Notes: a model not told the origin generated them from the letters alone. Positions 51,953-60,869 are shown, counted from the stretch's first letter. The stretch is DNA of 64,000 nt from Klebsiella sp. RHBSTW-00484 (GCF_013705725.1 NZ_CP055481.1:6266683-6330682), one strand, 5' to 3'. Translations and numbers: made by a program.

Positions 51953-51988
51953 TAAAAAACCCGCTTTAACAGAAAGTTAATGCGGGTT
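51953..51988 (-). terminator. Terminator at the outer end of the island (probable native mnmE terminator)
   Basis: Stem AACCCGCTTTAAC / GTTAATGCGGGTT (one mismatch pair) with A-run before it, so the T-run is on the minus strand, reading out of the island or originally out of mnmE. Nearly identical in sequence to the terminator at 59367-59401. Confidence 0.8.
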
Positions 51989-51996
51989 AGTCAATG

Positions 51997-52006
51997 CAAT
52001 ACAGAA
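51997..52006 (-). other. Outer attachment-site copy (att) of the mnmE island
   Basis: CAATACAGAA repeats exactly the 3' end of mnmE at 59443-59452 (TTCTGTATTG on the gene strand), with flanking similarity (GGAAAATCG against GAGAAAATCC). The same TTCTGTATTG core is where SGI1-type elements integrate in the mnmE (trmE/thdF) 3' end. The repeat is short, hence the confidence. Confidence 0.7.
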
Positions 52007-52068
52007 GCTGGAAAATCGAGCTAACTCGTTAATCTATCAGCGATACGTTGCCTTGAAAACATGGCTAT

Positions 52069-52092
52069 GGGCACATTCAAGGACACAAAAGT
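52069..52092 (+). repeat. Possible integrase arm-site repeat, outer end
   Basis: GGGCACATTCAAGGACACAA here is nearly the same as GGGCACAATTCAGGACACAA at 59304-59327, in direct orientation inside both ends of the element. Similar TGTGTCC motifs lie just upstream of int. The rest of the gap to 52247 shows nothing else clear. Confidence 0.5.
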
Positions 52093-52247
52093 ATACAATG
52101 AATAACCAGTACCTCTGCTCTGCTAGGTGTTACTGCTGAAAGTTCGCTTGTTACACAACGTAATACTCTTTTTTAACCCCATTCTGATGTTCTACTGATA
52201 GACAGTGTTTTTTCAGTAATCATTTGTTTAGTTTGGATTTTCATGAT

Positions 52248-55200
52248 TCATGATTCCTGATTCCATAAACCATCTTCGTCATGCATCTGCGCTTCATATT
52301 CGTAAGATTTTGCAAGAGCTTCGATCATGATGGCAACGTTAGGTTTAGTATCCTTCCAATGGTTCGCTAAGTATCTGAATTTTTCCGAAACTTGTCGCTC
52401 TTGCGTTCCACCGTCATATGGCATACGGGTAGTGACACCACGAGTGTTACGAACTCCGGTTTTGAAACCTCGCCTAATGTCTTTGCAGTCATCCTGATCC
52501 AATAGATCGGCAATGATTGGGTGTGGCCAACATTCCACATTTTTATTTAAAGGCCAATCAGAAAGCCAGGCTCCTATAGTCAGGTCCGTGATAGCCTCTC
52601 GATCATTATCTTTTGCCAACTCTCGAACTCTGTTGATCCACGAGAAAAACAACTCGCTATTTATTTCTCCAGCGTGGTTCATACCAGGAACGCCGTGTTC
52701 TTCGTGGAGTAAACTACTGGCTGTCCGAGCAGCTGTTTGTAGATGCTCAGGTAGAGGTTCACGTGCTGTATTATGAGGTTTGTAGGCGAGACAGATGAGC
52801 TCCATAAAAGAATCTGGTTCACCTAATATTTCTGCCATCAAATGTGGTGCACCGTATTTGTCTCTTTTAAGTAGTGGATAGTAAATGAACTCCAGACTTA
52901 CCATTTCTGCAGGATTGTTTCCTGCGTCAGTAAGCGCCTTGAATATACGAGAAATGTGCCATGAACGAGGGAATTCGGCATTTTCTTCTTGGCCAGCAGC
53001 GATGCCTTTTAGAATCAGGATTAGCGACTCCCTTGGTAAGTCACTAGAACGATCTCCCATAGCATTTATAGCTGTTCGCGGCCTTCCTGCGGCAAGTAGT
53101 TTTTCGATGCAAAAGAGCAATTGCTCCTTATTCGACTGGAAATAAGACGGTCGAACATTCAACCAGAAATGATCGAGAAGCATTTGATATTGATTTTCAA
53201 TAAGTTGCCACAAGTTCATTCCTTGCGGAGCATTTACCATGAAACCAGCCATCTTTTCGGAAGAGGCGGATTTTTGCTCGAGTTGAGATAAGCATGTATC
53301 GAGGAAATCAAGGAGTTCTGCTTGAGGTAGCGCATGAAGTACACCGCTGGTCAGTGAATCATATAACGACGAACCCTGTGATGCCTCCAGATACCATTGA
53401 CACAGCCATTCCGCCATCTCTTCACGTTCGAATGGTTCTTTAATAAGCTCCCAGCCAACAAGTCGCGGATCTCCACAACGTTTGGCTAGTCTATGAATAC
53501 CAGACCAACCCAGTGCTTGGAAGATTTCTCGAAGGGCGAGGGTGCGCAATGCATTTCTTGTCTTGTTCGCTTTTTCATGATCTTCTTCATACCCGTCTGG
53601 GAGTTCAACCCATCCATTGGAGAAAATCCATGAATGCCTGACGACCAGATCATCCGCAGCTAGTCTGTCAAAAAATGGTCTCAACGCATCAGCTGAATAT
53701 CGATCGCGTTTATCACCATCTTGGTTAAAAGAGTTTTCCCAGTTCAGAAATTGTCTGACGGCAGTGCGAACTGTTTCTCGCTGCTCATCGGGTAAAGTTG
53801 TAGCTTTACCTACCAGTTCGATTACCTTTTCTCTGAAAGTGGTGTCCATATCATTTATTTTCGGGACAAGATCAGAGATATAATGGGCATTGTCCTGAGC
53901 TTTCTCTAACAATAAATCTGCAACAGGTAGTATGAATCGTTGAATCTCACTATAGGTGATGCCCTCGTTAGTACCCGCATCATCGTCACGCCAGCGAGGT
54001 TTTGCATTGGGTGAAACCATATCAAGTTGGTTGGGTAGTAGGGCCATCAAAAGTTTCCAGGCTACTTCGGGATATTTATCGACGACATTCCTGAGTGCTC
54101 GGAGTCTTATATCGACGGACGCGGCTGTTTGTGGATACCAAGAGCGAAAAAAGGAAACCAGAGTATTAAATGGCGTATTACCCCAATTCCCCTTTATTTC
54201 TATATTTGATAGTTCTGCAAGGATATTCGCAACTCGTACGAGTCGGGCGGGATACCATGCCAGCAATTCCAAAGCCCAAAGTAGGTTGGCATGCCAGCAG
54301 CGGCCCGATATCTCTGATGATGTTGTTTCCGTAATCAGGCGAGTGACTGGTTTATCAGGGCTATGCAAACTGTTTTGAACGGCGTTCAGAAACTCATCAG
54401 GAGCCGCTTCTGCTAGAGCTCGAAGAAAGGATGAAACGGAGAGCCAACGTTCTTCATTGGCATCTTCCAGGAGTTGAGTAATAAAGCCTCGTACAGAATT
54501 GCCAATAACAACATGCTGAAAATTGTCTGAAAAATAGCCGAGTTTGGCAATTGATTCCGCCATAGCCTCCAAAACAACACCGGATTGTTCGCGAACTTTG
54601 CCATAGATTGAGGCCATCCATCGTTTGTCCTCTTCCAGTTCCAGCACAGGATCCGGTTGTTCAAATACAGCTCGAGCTACCTGAAAGAATCTTGCCAGAA
54701 TGGTGTTCGTTAGTTTGGGGGCCATTAGATGTAATAGCTCCATTGGCGCTTTCGCTTTCCAGAGAGAACCTATTTTTACGACTGGTGCATCATCAAGCGC
54801 AGCTAAACTTAATAGCTCATTTTCAATGTCTTCGTAGGTGCGGTTGGCAATCTGCTCAACACAAGCCCTGTCCCCTTCGGAGTCGCTATTCCAGGCACCC
54901 ACGAGGGTAAGTAGCAACAAATTTTTGGCGTTGGCACCTTCAATCCAATCTGGTTTTTTGAACACCGGATTTTGCGCATGCCATCGACGAAAAACCGTCC
55001 ATGACCTTCCCAGTGAGTGGGTATACCGTGCGGCATCAGAGGATGCGATCCCAAGCTCGCAAAGGGATTTTTCAAACTCTTCAGGTTGCGGACGTCTAAG
55101 TTCCACTATTTTCTGATCTATTGCTTGGCACCCAATTCCCATGAGATTGAAGGCCTGGTCTCCAAATGCCATCGGTACTATTAAGCTCATACCTTCGCGT

Positions 55201-56009
55201 GGGGCTCGTCGCTTGCTCAACTGGTTATTGGTAATGACCACCAATTCAATGCCGGGATTAGCATCAATGAACTGCCATCCTTGTTCTGAAGTTATACAGG
55301 CAGCACGTAAGAAATGGCCTTCTTCAATCAACAATGCGCAAACGAAAGCAACTGCTTCGGACTGACTGTCAGCCATTACAGTTATCAGCGGGTCATGCTG
55401 ATTAATATTGTTTTGTAGCGTAAGCTTTGACTGCTCTCTACCATGAAATAGCGCAGGTGCAGTAATTGCGGGGCAGGATTGATTTTTCCAGTGCTCCCAG
55501 TAGTTTTCTACTGCTTCAATGCCATGACCAGCAATATCAAGCTGCATGCCTAGCCATAAACTGGTCGCTGGAGAGGTTTCCAGCCATGCTTCCAGATCGT
55601 CAGCATCCCAAACTAGTACATCCGCCCAGGCATTTTTTTTCCTTGCCTGTTCTTGCCAAGTACTTTTGCCTGGCCAGCGACGAGGAGTTACAAAAACAAA
55701 GGTTGCTTGTGCTTTTTGAGCAGCTGAAATCTGTTCCAGACGTTTCTCAAAATCGCTGTTGGCTTTGGATGCCGGATCTTTTGAGGTGCCTAGCTCCCAG
55801 TAGCTGAGCCCATCTGGAACCCAGGGATTTCCTTGCGCAACATCGACAACACCATCCCAGCCAGGAACATTCACCGAATCACCACCTGGCATGGTAATTG
55901 CTGTAATACGTGATGTAACTGATATAAGCCGCCTTACCAGGATTGGAAGCATTCCTTGTGCTTCACGCTTGTCTGACCATTGGACTAGATGAGTTGCGGT
56001 GACGCGCAT
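52248..56009 (-). CDS. Very large protein with nuclease-like N-terminus and degenerate STAND ATPase region (putative defence effector)
   Basis: 1253 aa, the sole intact cargo gene of the island. An AAGGAG 9 nt before the ATG supports the start. Residues about 1-160: GWDGVV (50-55), YWELGT (70-75), FVFVTPRRWPGKSTW (104-118), DADDLEAWLE (135-144), an order resembling restriction-type nuclease domains, although no canonical E-x-K is present. Residues about 185-300: ALFHGRE then hydrophobic strands where a STAND ATPase P-loop would be (VMADSQSEAVAF, 211-222), but with the GxxGxGK pattern lost. Residues 300-1253 are almost wholly helical, Trp/Leu-rich, like a repeat sensor. No signal peptide or membrane helix. 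Location in a P4-integrase island next to another truncated large gene suggests anti-phage function. This is inference; I do not recognise a named system. Confidence 0.75.
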   Translation of the reverse strand: MRVTATHLVQWSDKREAQGMLPILVRRLISVTSRITAITMPGGDSVNVPGWDGVVDVAQGNPWVPDGLSYWELGTSKDPASKANSDFEKRLEQISAAQKAQATFVFVTPRRWPGKSTWQEQARKKNAWADVLVWDADDLEAWLETSPATSLWLGMQLDIAGHGIEAVENYWEHWKNQSCPAITAPALFHGREQSKLTLQNNINQHDPLITVMADSQSEAVAFVCALLIEEGHFLRAACITSEQGWQFIDANPGIELVVITNNQLSKRRAPREGMSLIVPMAFGDQAFNLMGIGCQAIDQKIVELRRPQPEEFEKSLCELGIASSDAARYTHSLGRSWTVFRRWHAQNPVFKKPDWIEGANAKNLLLLTLVGAWNSDSEGDRACVEQIANRTYEDIENELLSLAALDDAPVVKIGSLWKAKAPMELLHLMAPKLTNTILARFFQVARAVFEQPDPVLELEEDKRWMASIYGKVREQSGVVLEAMAESIAKLGYFSDNFQHVVIGNSVRGFITQLLEDANEERWLSVSSFLRALAEAAPDEFLNAVQNSLHSPDKPVTRLITETTSSEISGRCWHANLLWALELLAWYPARLVRVANILAELSNIEIKGNWGNTPFNTLVSFFRSWYPQTAASVDIRLRALRNVVDKYPEVAWKLLMALLPNQLDMVSPNAKPRWRDDDAGTNEGITYSEIQRFILPVADLLLEKAQDNAHYISDLVPKINDMDTTFREKVIELVGKATTLPDEQRETVRTAVRQFLNWENSFNQDGDKRDRYSADALRPFFDRLAADDLVVRHSWIFSNGWVELPDGYEEDHEKANKTRNALRTLALREIFQALGWSGIHRLAKRCGDPRLVGWELIKEPFEREEMAEWLCQWYLEASQGSSLYDSLTSGVLHALPQAELLDFLDTCLSQLEQKSASSEKMAGFMVNAPQGMNLWQLIENQYQMLLDHFWLNVRPSYFQSNKEQLLFCIEKLLAAGRPRTAINAMGDRSSDLPRESLILILKGIAAGQEENAEFPRSWHISRIFKALTDAGNNPAEMVSLEFIYYPLLKRDKYGAPHLMAEILGEPDSFMELICLAYKPHNTAREPLPEHLQTAARTASSLLHEEHGVPGMNHAGEINSELFFSWINRVRELAKDNDREAITDLTIGAWLSDWPLNKNVECWPHPIIADLLDQDDCKDIRRGFKTGVRNTRGVTTRMPYDGGTQERQVSEKFRYLANHWKDTKPNVAIMIEALAKSYEYEAQMHDEDGLWNQES

Positions 56010-56229
56010 AATGGAAGGCTCCTTTGGAATGTGCCTACTGACTGGTTCTTCGTTTTAATCAGAGTGGTCTCAGAAGTTATCAACTTGACCTAACTGGTTA
56101 ATTATACAGCATATCAATTTCAAATTAGCATCTGTTCGTACCTCTAAAGATGTAAAAAAGTTATGTCGCATTGTTTATGCGGCGCGCATAAAATCGCCCT
56201 TAATATGAGGTGATAAGCATAGTTTTTGC

Positions 56230-56416
56230 GTGCTGACTTGCGCTATAGTCCCCACGTTGCGGTAAAACCGCAGCCGGAATTGGCGTTCCGAATTATCACG
56301 AGTGTCGGTAGCGATGTTTGTAGTGCTACTGGCGCGGCCTGCGCTCGCCCCTTCAATGGTGGCTCAGGCAGGGGCTTCGAAAGAAGCGCCGGGTCGTGAT
56401 AACCGGTACGCCAACC
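56230..56416 (+). ncRNA. P4-satellite-like immunity RNA (C4/CI-type) or Icd/Ash leader remnant
   Basis: The sequence has a short hairpin TGCGGT-aaa-ACCGCA (56258-56272) followed by conserved-looking GGCGTTCCGAATTATCACGA and GGTAGCGATGTTTGTAGTGC. It resembles, from memory, the stretch preceding ash/icd-like genes in P4-type satellites, where an antisense C4-type RNA is made. No intact ash gene follows because the IS starts at 56417. Assignment needs a covariance-model search. Confidence 0.4.
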
Positions 56417-56495
56417 TGTAAGTATCCCTGAAAAACGAACCATTCACTTTTAGAGATCTTCCGACATACTGATTATGTCCCCTGAGGAGATCGCT

Positions 56496-56762
56496 ATGCG
56501 TAAGATCCGATTCACCGAGCACCAGATCATCGCCGTCCTGAAATCCGTCGAAGCTGGCAGGACCGTCAAAGATGTGTGTCGCGAGGCTGCTATTTCCGAA
56601 GCCAGTTACTACAACTGGAAGGCGAAATATGGTGGGATGGAAGCCGCTGATATCAAAAAAATCAAAGATCTTGAGGACGAGAACCGCCGGCTTAAACAGA
56701 TGTTTGCGGACCTGAGTCTCGAGTGCCGTGCACTGAAAGACGTTATCGAAAAAAAGCTTTAA
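56496..56762 (+). CDS. IS3-family transposase OrfA
   Basis: 88 aa from the ATG at 56496, which has GAGGAG 7 nt upstream. HTH_Tnp_1 domain (RFTEHQIIAVLKSVEAGRT, DVCREAAISEASYYNWKAKY) that recognises the terminal repeats, then a leucine-zipper-like helix (IKDLEDENRRLKQMFADLSL). A slippery heptamer AAAAAAG at 56750-56756, just before the stop, allows -1 frameshifting into orfB. Confidence 0.93.
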   Translation: MRKIRFTEHQIIAVLKSVEAGRTVKDVCREAAISEASYYNWKAKYGGMEAADIKKIKDLEDENRRLKQMFADLSLECRALKDVIEKKL

Positions 56763-57607
56763 AACCAGCGATAAAGCGGGAGCTCGTCAGCTATCTGACG
56801 GCACAATTTGCCATGAGCATTCGCCAGGCGTGCAGGACATTATCGCTGAGCAGGACGGTATATTTTTATCAGCCCGATACCCGGCGCGATGAACCGGTGA
56901 TCCAGAAGCTGACAGAGGCGGCTGAACGCTATCCCCGCTACGGATTTAAGAAGCTTTTTCAGGTGCTGCGCAGGCAGGGTAACACCTGGAACCATAAACG
57001 CGTTCACCGGATTTACTGCCTGCTGAAACTGAATTTTCGCCGTAAGGGAAAACAGCGTCTGCCGGTGCACAATCCTGCTCCGCTGGCGACGCCAGAGGCG
57101 ATGAACCAGAGCTGGTCCATCGATTTTATGCACGATGCGCTGGTGTGCGGCAGACGCTTCCGGACTTTTAACGTGGTGGATGATTTTAACCGCGAAGCAC
57201 TGGCGATCGAAATTGACCTGAATATCCCGGCGCAGCGGGTCGTGAGAGTGCTGGACAGGATCGTGGCAAACCGCGGATATCCGCTGAAGATGCGGATGGA
57301 TAACGGCCCGGAGCTGGTCTCGCTGACACTGGCACAATGGGCAGAAGAACATGGTGTAATGCTGGAATTTATCAGGCCCGGCAAGCCAACGCAGAATGCC
57401 TTTATCGAACGGTTCAACCGGACATACCGGACAGAAATACTGGATTTTTATCTGTTCAGAACACTGAATGAAGCACGGGAAATTACAGAGCGCTGGCTGG
57501 CTGAATATAACGGCGAGCGCCCCCACGAATCCCTGAATAACCTGACACCGGAAGAGTACCGGCTGATGGCTGAAACCCCGGAAATCTCAAAAAGTGCGTG
57601 GAACTAA
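56723..57607 (+). CDS. IS3-family transposase OrfB (DDE integrase core)
   Basis: Made as an OrfAB fusion by -1 frameshift; the frame is open from 56723 and the catalytic part follows. HTH_21-like segment (VIQKLTEAAERYPRYGFKKL), then an rve integrase domain with the DDE triad: Asp in SIDFMHDAL, Asp in RMDNGPELVS, Glu in AFIERFNRTYRTE. Length and motifs are complete, so the enzyme is probably functional. Confidence 0.92.
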   Translation: MPCTERRYRKKALKPAIKRELVSYLTAQFAMSIRQACRTLSLSRTVYFYQPDTRRDEPVIQKLTEAAERYPRYGFKKLFQVLRRQGNTWNHKRVHRIYCLLKLNFRRKGKQRLPVHNPAPLATPEAMNQSWSIDFMHDALVCGRRFRTFNVVDDFNREALAIEIDLNIPAQRVVRVLDRIVANRGYPLKMRMDNGPELVSLTLAQWAEEHGVMLEFIRPGKPTQNAFIERFNRTYRTEILDFYLFRTLNEAREITERWLAEYNGERPHESLNNLTPEEYRLMAETPEISKSAWN

Positions 57608-57618
57608 AACGGGTGTGC

Positions 57619-57810
57619 TTACACTACCTTTTCGCATAATTTTTTTGAAAATGTTTCAAACTCTAACTCTTGGCTTCTGGTATTTAATGTTGAAATGAAA
57701 TGTTCAAGTACAACTCGGTCAAGTGTCCCTTTTTCTATTACTTTTGAATCCGAAAAACGCTCTGGGCGTCTATTTTTCATGAAAGCTTTCGGAGAAAAAT
57801 TCTGTTCCAC
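57619..57810 (-). pseudogene. 5' fragment of a second large cargo gene, cut by the IS
   Basis: GTG start at 57810 behind AGAGGA (7 nt); the peptide opens MEQNFSPKAFMKNRRPERFS and runs 63 codons to KKLCEKVV, where the stop TAA is supplied by the terminal repeat of the IS (57619-57621). This opening, ending in an E-x-x-x-KKLCEK motif, is what I would expect of the N-terminus of a much longer protein of defence islands, but I cannot name it. No continuation exists on the far side of the IS, so the rest has been deleted. AT-rich promoter-like sequence lies at 57811-57959. Confidence 0.65.
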
Positions 57811-57959
57811 TATATAATCCTCTATAATGAATTTTCATTTTATAAATAATATAAAATTAACAGTGTTCCTTTTTAAATTATCTCGTATTTACAAAGAATT
57901 TAAAACTATTATTTAACATACAGTTAAGTGATTTTAGAGAAATGTAGAACTCTTCATAA

Positions 57960-59180
57960 TTAACGATTTATCTCATAAGCCTTCCCAAACTTCCCGATAA
58001 CCACCTTCCGCCCCTCCTCAATCTGCGCATCAACAAAGTCCGCCCAGGACTGAAGCATCTCCCGGCGTTGATGCAGGTACTGCGCGCGGTTGTAAACACC
58101 GCGAACGCCGCCGATCTTATGCGCCAGGCATTTCTCTACCCAGTCGGAGTTGTAGCCTTGCTCATGTAGCAATGTGCTGGCAGTACGCCGGAAGTCATGA
58201 ATAACAAAATCCCTGACGTTCAGATCCAGCGTACGCACTGCGCAGTTAAGCGTTGTTTTAGAGATCGGGCGTCGGTGGTCGTTTCGGCTGGGGAAGACGT
58301 ATGGAGAATCTCCGGCCAGAAATTTTAGCTCTTCGAACATCGCCAGCGCCTGCTTTGACAATGGGACGATATGCGGGTTATCCATCTTCATTCTTTCGCC
58401 GGGTATACGCCATTCCAGCGAATTGAAGTTAACTTCACTCCATGTCGCTTCAATCAGTTCTGATTTACGCACCATGCAGATGATCAGCAGGTGCAGAGCC
58501 AGTTTGTGGCGTCGGTTCATATTAGAGGTGTAGATCCCCCGTAACAGGATGCCGATCTCTTCTGCTGTTAGCGCCACGTCGCGGCTTGTTGCTTGTGCGA
58601 TATAACGGGCCTCGATAGCGGCTGCCGGGTTGTTGAATATGATTCCCCTGGAAATCGCATAGGCCAGCATGCGTTTAAGAACGTTTCGCGTCAGTAGCGC
58701 GACGTGATCCGAACCTCGTTGCTTGATACGGTCGAGCACGACCTGAATATGGGCTGTTGTGAGTTCTTCCAGTTCCAGTTTTCCGATGATGGGAATGATG
58801 TCCTTCTCGATAACGCGAGTGACGTTGCGCGGATTGCGGTTACTTTTTTCAACGATATCGGTCAGCCATCGTTTGGCGAATGTTTTGACTGTCGTTGGGT
58901 CTTTCTGTTTAAGCTTTTCTTCCTGCTTTTTCTGCGCCGGATTGATGCCATGAGCAACCATCGAGCGACACTTTTCACGCCAAAGCCGCGCTTCTGCAAG
59001 TGAGAAAGCTGGGTATTCGCCCAGCGTGATCTTTTGCGATTTGTTGTCAAAGCGGTAGCGGAAACGCCAGATTTTTCGTCCGGTGGGAAGAACTTCAATC
59101 ACCAACCCGTCATGATCGGCAAGTTGCCAGGGGCGGTTTCTGGGAGTAAGCGTGCGTAGTTTGGTATCTGAAAGTGCCAT
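57960..59180 (-). CDS. Tyrosine recombinase, P4-type integrase
   Basis: Integrase of the element, 406 aa. N-terminal DUF4102 arm-binding domain (ALSDTKLRTLTPRNRPWQLA, residues 1-90), a core-binding SAM-like domain (about 100-190), and the catalytic domain with R238 (MVRKSE), H328 and R331 (HDFRR), H354 (LAHKIGG) and Tyr363 (GVYNRAQY). All five catalytic positions are present, so it is probably active. It starts 255 bp from the mnmE stop codon and reads into the island, the usual orientation for P4-type integrases. Confidence 0.95.
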   Translation of the reverse strand: MALSDTKLRTLTPRNRPWQLADHDGLVIEVLPTGRKIWRFRYRFDNKSQKITLGEYPAFSLAEARLWREKCRSMVAHGINPAQKKQEEKLKQKDPTTVKTFAKRWLTDIVEKSNRNPRNVTRVIEKDIIPIIGKLELEELTTAHIQVVLDRIKQRGSDHVALLTRNVLKRMLAYAISRGIIFNNPAAAIEARYIAQATSRDVALTAEEIGILLRGIYTSNMNRRHKLALHLLIICMVRKSELIEATWSEVNFNSLEWRIPGERMKMDNPHIVPLSKQALAMFEELKFLAGDSPYVFPSRNDHRRPISKTTLNCAVRTLDLNVRDFVIHDFRRTASTLLHEQGYNSDWVEKCLAHKIGGVRGVYNRAQYLHQRREMLQSWADFVDAQIEEGRKVVIGKFGKAYEINR

Positions 59181-59303
59181 ATCTCACCTCTACAGTGTGT
59201 CCATGAGAAGGCTGATTTGAGCATTTTTTATACCGTTTTTGTGTCCATTTGATGTGATTTTTAGCGCAAAAAATGAACAATGGCACACGGAGAATTTAAA
59301 GAT

Positions 59304-59327
59304 GGGCACAATTCAGGACACAAAAAT
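59304..59327 (+). repeat. Possible integrase arm-site repeat, int end
   Basis: GGGCACAATTCAGGACACAA, partner of the copy at 52069-52092. Inverted TGTGTCC motifs at about 59197 and 59239, between int and att, share the GGACACA core. Such clustered short repeats flanking the core are typical of tyrosine-integrase arm sites. Confidence 0.5.
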
Positions 59328-59366
59328 CGCGGATGAACCCGCACGACTATGGACCAGTACGGAAAG

Positions 59367-59401
59367 TAAAAACCCGCATTAACAGGCAGTTAATGCGGGT
59401 T
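59367..59401 (-). terminator. Terminator between mnmE and int, copy carried by the island
   Basis: Perfect 13-bp stem AACCCGCATTAAC / GTTAATGCGGGTT with a 5-nt loop and A-run before it (T-run on the minus strand). It terminates mnmE transcription before int and duplicates the hairpin at 51958-51988. Confidence 0.85.
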
Positions 59402-59434
59402 AGTGGACGTTCACGGACGAGGATGGACTAAAAC

Positions 59435-60799
59435 TTATTTGCCAATACAGAAACTCGAGAAAATCCGTCCCAGCAGGTCGTCAGAAGTAAACTCGCCGGT
59501 AATCTCGCTTAAACATTGCTGAGACAGCCTCAGCTCTTCCGCCAGCAGCTCACCTGCCCATGCACCCAATAGCTGCGCTTTACCCTGTTGCAGATGCTCT
59601 GCAGCGTCTGACAGCGCCTGCAGGTGACGACGGCGTGCGAGGAAGCCGCCTTCCATGTTAGTTTCAAAACCCATACTCTGCTTGAGATGGTCGCGCAATA
59701 CATCTATCCCTTCGCCGGTACGCGCAGAGAGGCGCACAAGTGAGTGGCCATTCACTTCACTCAGACCCAGCGTTTCGCCGGTAATATCCGCTTTGTTGCG
59801 CACCACGGTAATCGGTAGTTTTGCCGGTAAACGTTCGATAAAGTCCGGCCAGATATCGGCGGGATCAATAGCGTCCGTGGTGGTGCCATCGACCATAAAC
59901 AGCACGCGGTCGGCCTGTTCAATCTCCTGCCAGGCGCGTTCGATACCGATACGTTCAACTTCATCGTTGGCATCGCGCAGACCGGCGGTATCAATGATAT
60001 GCAGCGGCATACCGTCGATATGGATATGCTCGCGCAGCACGTCGCGAGTAGTTCCGGCGATATCGGTAACAATCGCCGCCTCACGGCCTGCCAGAGCGTT
60101 AAGCAGGCTCGATTTCCCGGCGTTCGGGCGTCCGGCAATCACCACTTTCATCCCTTCGCGCAGCAGGCTGCCCTGGCGCGCTTCGGCGCGTACGGCGTCG
60201 AGGTCAGCAATCACCTCGTTAAGCTGGGCTTCGATTTTGCCGTCGGAGAGGAAGTCGATCTCCTCGTCCGGGAAGTCGATGGCCGCTTCCACGTAGATTC
60301 GCAGGTGAGTAAGTGCTTCCACAAGGTGGTTAACGCGGGTGGAGAAGGCACCTTGCAGAGAGTTCAATGCTGAACGCGCTGCCTGCTCGGAGCTGGCGTC
60401 GATCAGATCGGCAATCGCTTCGGCCTGAGCCAAATCGAGCTTATCGTTCAAAAACGCACGCTCGGAAAATTCGCCGGGTTTGGCGATACGCAGGCCCGGT
60501 AACGTCAGAATACGTTTGAGCAGTAAATCGAGAATCACCGGGCCGCCGTGCCCTTGAAGCTCTAACACGTCTTCACCGGTAAAGGAGTTCGGGCCAGGGA
60601 ACCACAGCGCAATACCCTGATCCAATGTGCTGCCATCGCTGTCTTTAAATGGCAGGTAGTCCGCATATCGTGGCTTCGGCAGCTTGCCTAATATCGCCTG
60701 TGCGACGTCGCGCGCCTTCAGGCCAGAGATACGCAAAATGCCCACGCCACCGCGTCCCGGTGGGGTGGCCTGGGCGACGATAGTGTCGTTATGGCTCAT
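59435..60799 (-). CDS. mnmE: tRNA modification GTPase MnmE
   Basis: Dynamin-like GTPase that with MnmG modifies U34 of tRNAs. It is 454 aa. N-terminal folate-binding domain ([21 protein letters not shown]), helical domain with an inserted G domain: G1 [10 protein letters not shown]2 [10 protein letters not shown]3 DTAGLRD, G4 NKAD; C-terminal FCIGK carrying the invariant Cys. The 3' end is the integration site of the adjacent island; the reading frame is complete, ending IGK-stop. Confidence 0.98.
   Translation of the reverse strand: MSHNDTIVAQATPPGRGGVGILRISGLKARDVAQAILGKLPKPRYADYLPFKDSDGSTLDQGIALWFPGPNSFTGEDVLELQGHGGPVILDLLLKRILTLPGLRIAKPGEFSERAFLNDKLDLAQAEAIADLIDASSEQAARSALNSLQGAFSTRVNHLVEALTHLRIYVEAAIDFPDEEIDFLSDGKIEAQLNEVIADLDAVRAEARQGSLLREGMKVVIAGRPNAGKSSLLNALAGREAAIVTDIAGTTRDVLREHIHIDGMPLHIIDTAGLRDANDEVERIGIERAWQEIEQADRVLFMVDGTTTDAIDPADIWPDFIERLPAKLPITVVRNKADITGETLGLSEVNGHSLVRLSARTGEGIDVLRDHLKQSMGFETNMEGGFLARRRHLQALSDAAEHLQQGKAQLLGAWAGELLAEELRLSQQCLSEITGEFTSDDLLGRIFSSFCIGK
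59443..59452 (-). other. Inner attachment-site copy (att) within the mnmE 3' end
   Basis: CAATACAGAA on the plus strand, TTCTGTATTG in the gene (codons for F-C-I). Direct repeat of 51997-52006; the two define a 7.4-kb element. Confidence 0.7.
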
Positions 60800-60820
60800 G
60801 GTGACTCTCTATGTAGATGT

Positions 60821-60847
60821 AAAAAAGGCGGTCCATTGACCGCCTTC
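60821..60847 (-). terminator. Terminator between yidC and mnmE
   Basis: On the minus strand AAGGCGGTC / GACCGCCTT with a short loop (aatg) is followed by six T. It separates mnmE from the rnpA-yidC operon upstream. Confidence 0.88.
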
Positions 60848-60869
60848 TCTGGCATTAACATTACCGTGA

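Larger units (their letters stand above)
56417..57623 (+). mobile_element. IS3-family insertion sequence (IS407-like group), about 1207 bp
   Basis: Imperfect terminal inverted repeats: left TGTAAGTATCCCTG, right (reverse complement) TGTAAGCACACCCG. Contains two overlapping frames, orfA and orfB, joined by an A7G slippery run. No target-site duplication is visible (ACC left, CTA right), consistent with a deletion next to one end after insertion. Both frames look intact, so it may be active. Confidence 0.88.

Noticed and set aside
56243..56443. 66-codon minus-strand frame beside the IS
   Set aside because: Overlaps the IS end and the satellite-like RNA region; no ribosome site. The region is better explained as a regulatory stretch or remnant.
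56417..57623. Target-site duplication of the IS
   Set aside because: The bases next to the two ends (ACC and CTA) do not match at 3 or 4 bp, so no duplication is claimed.
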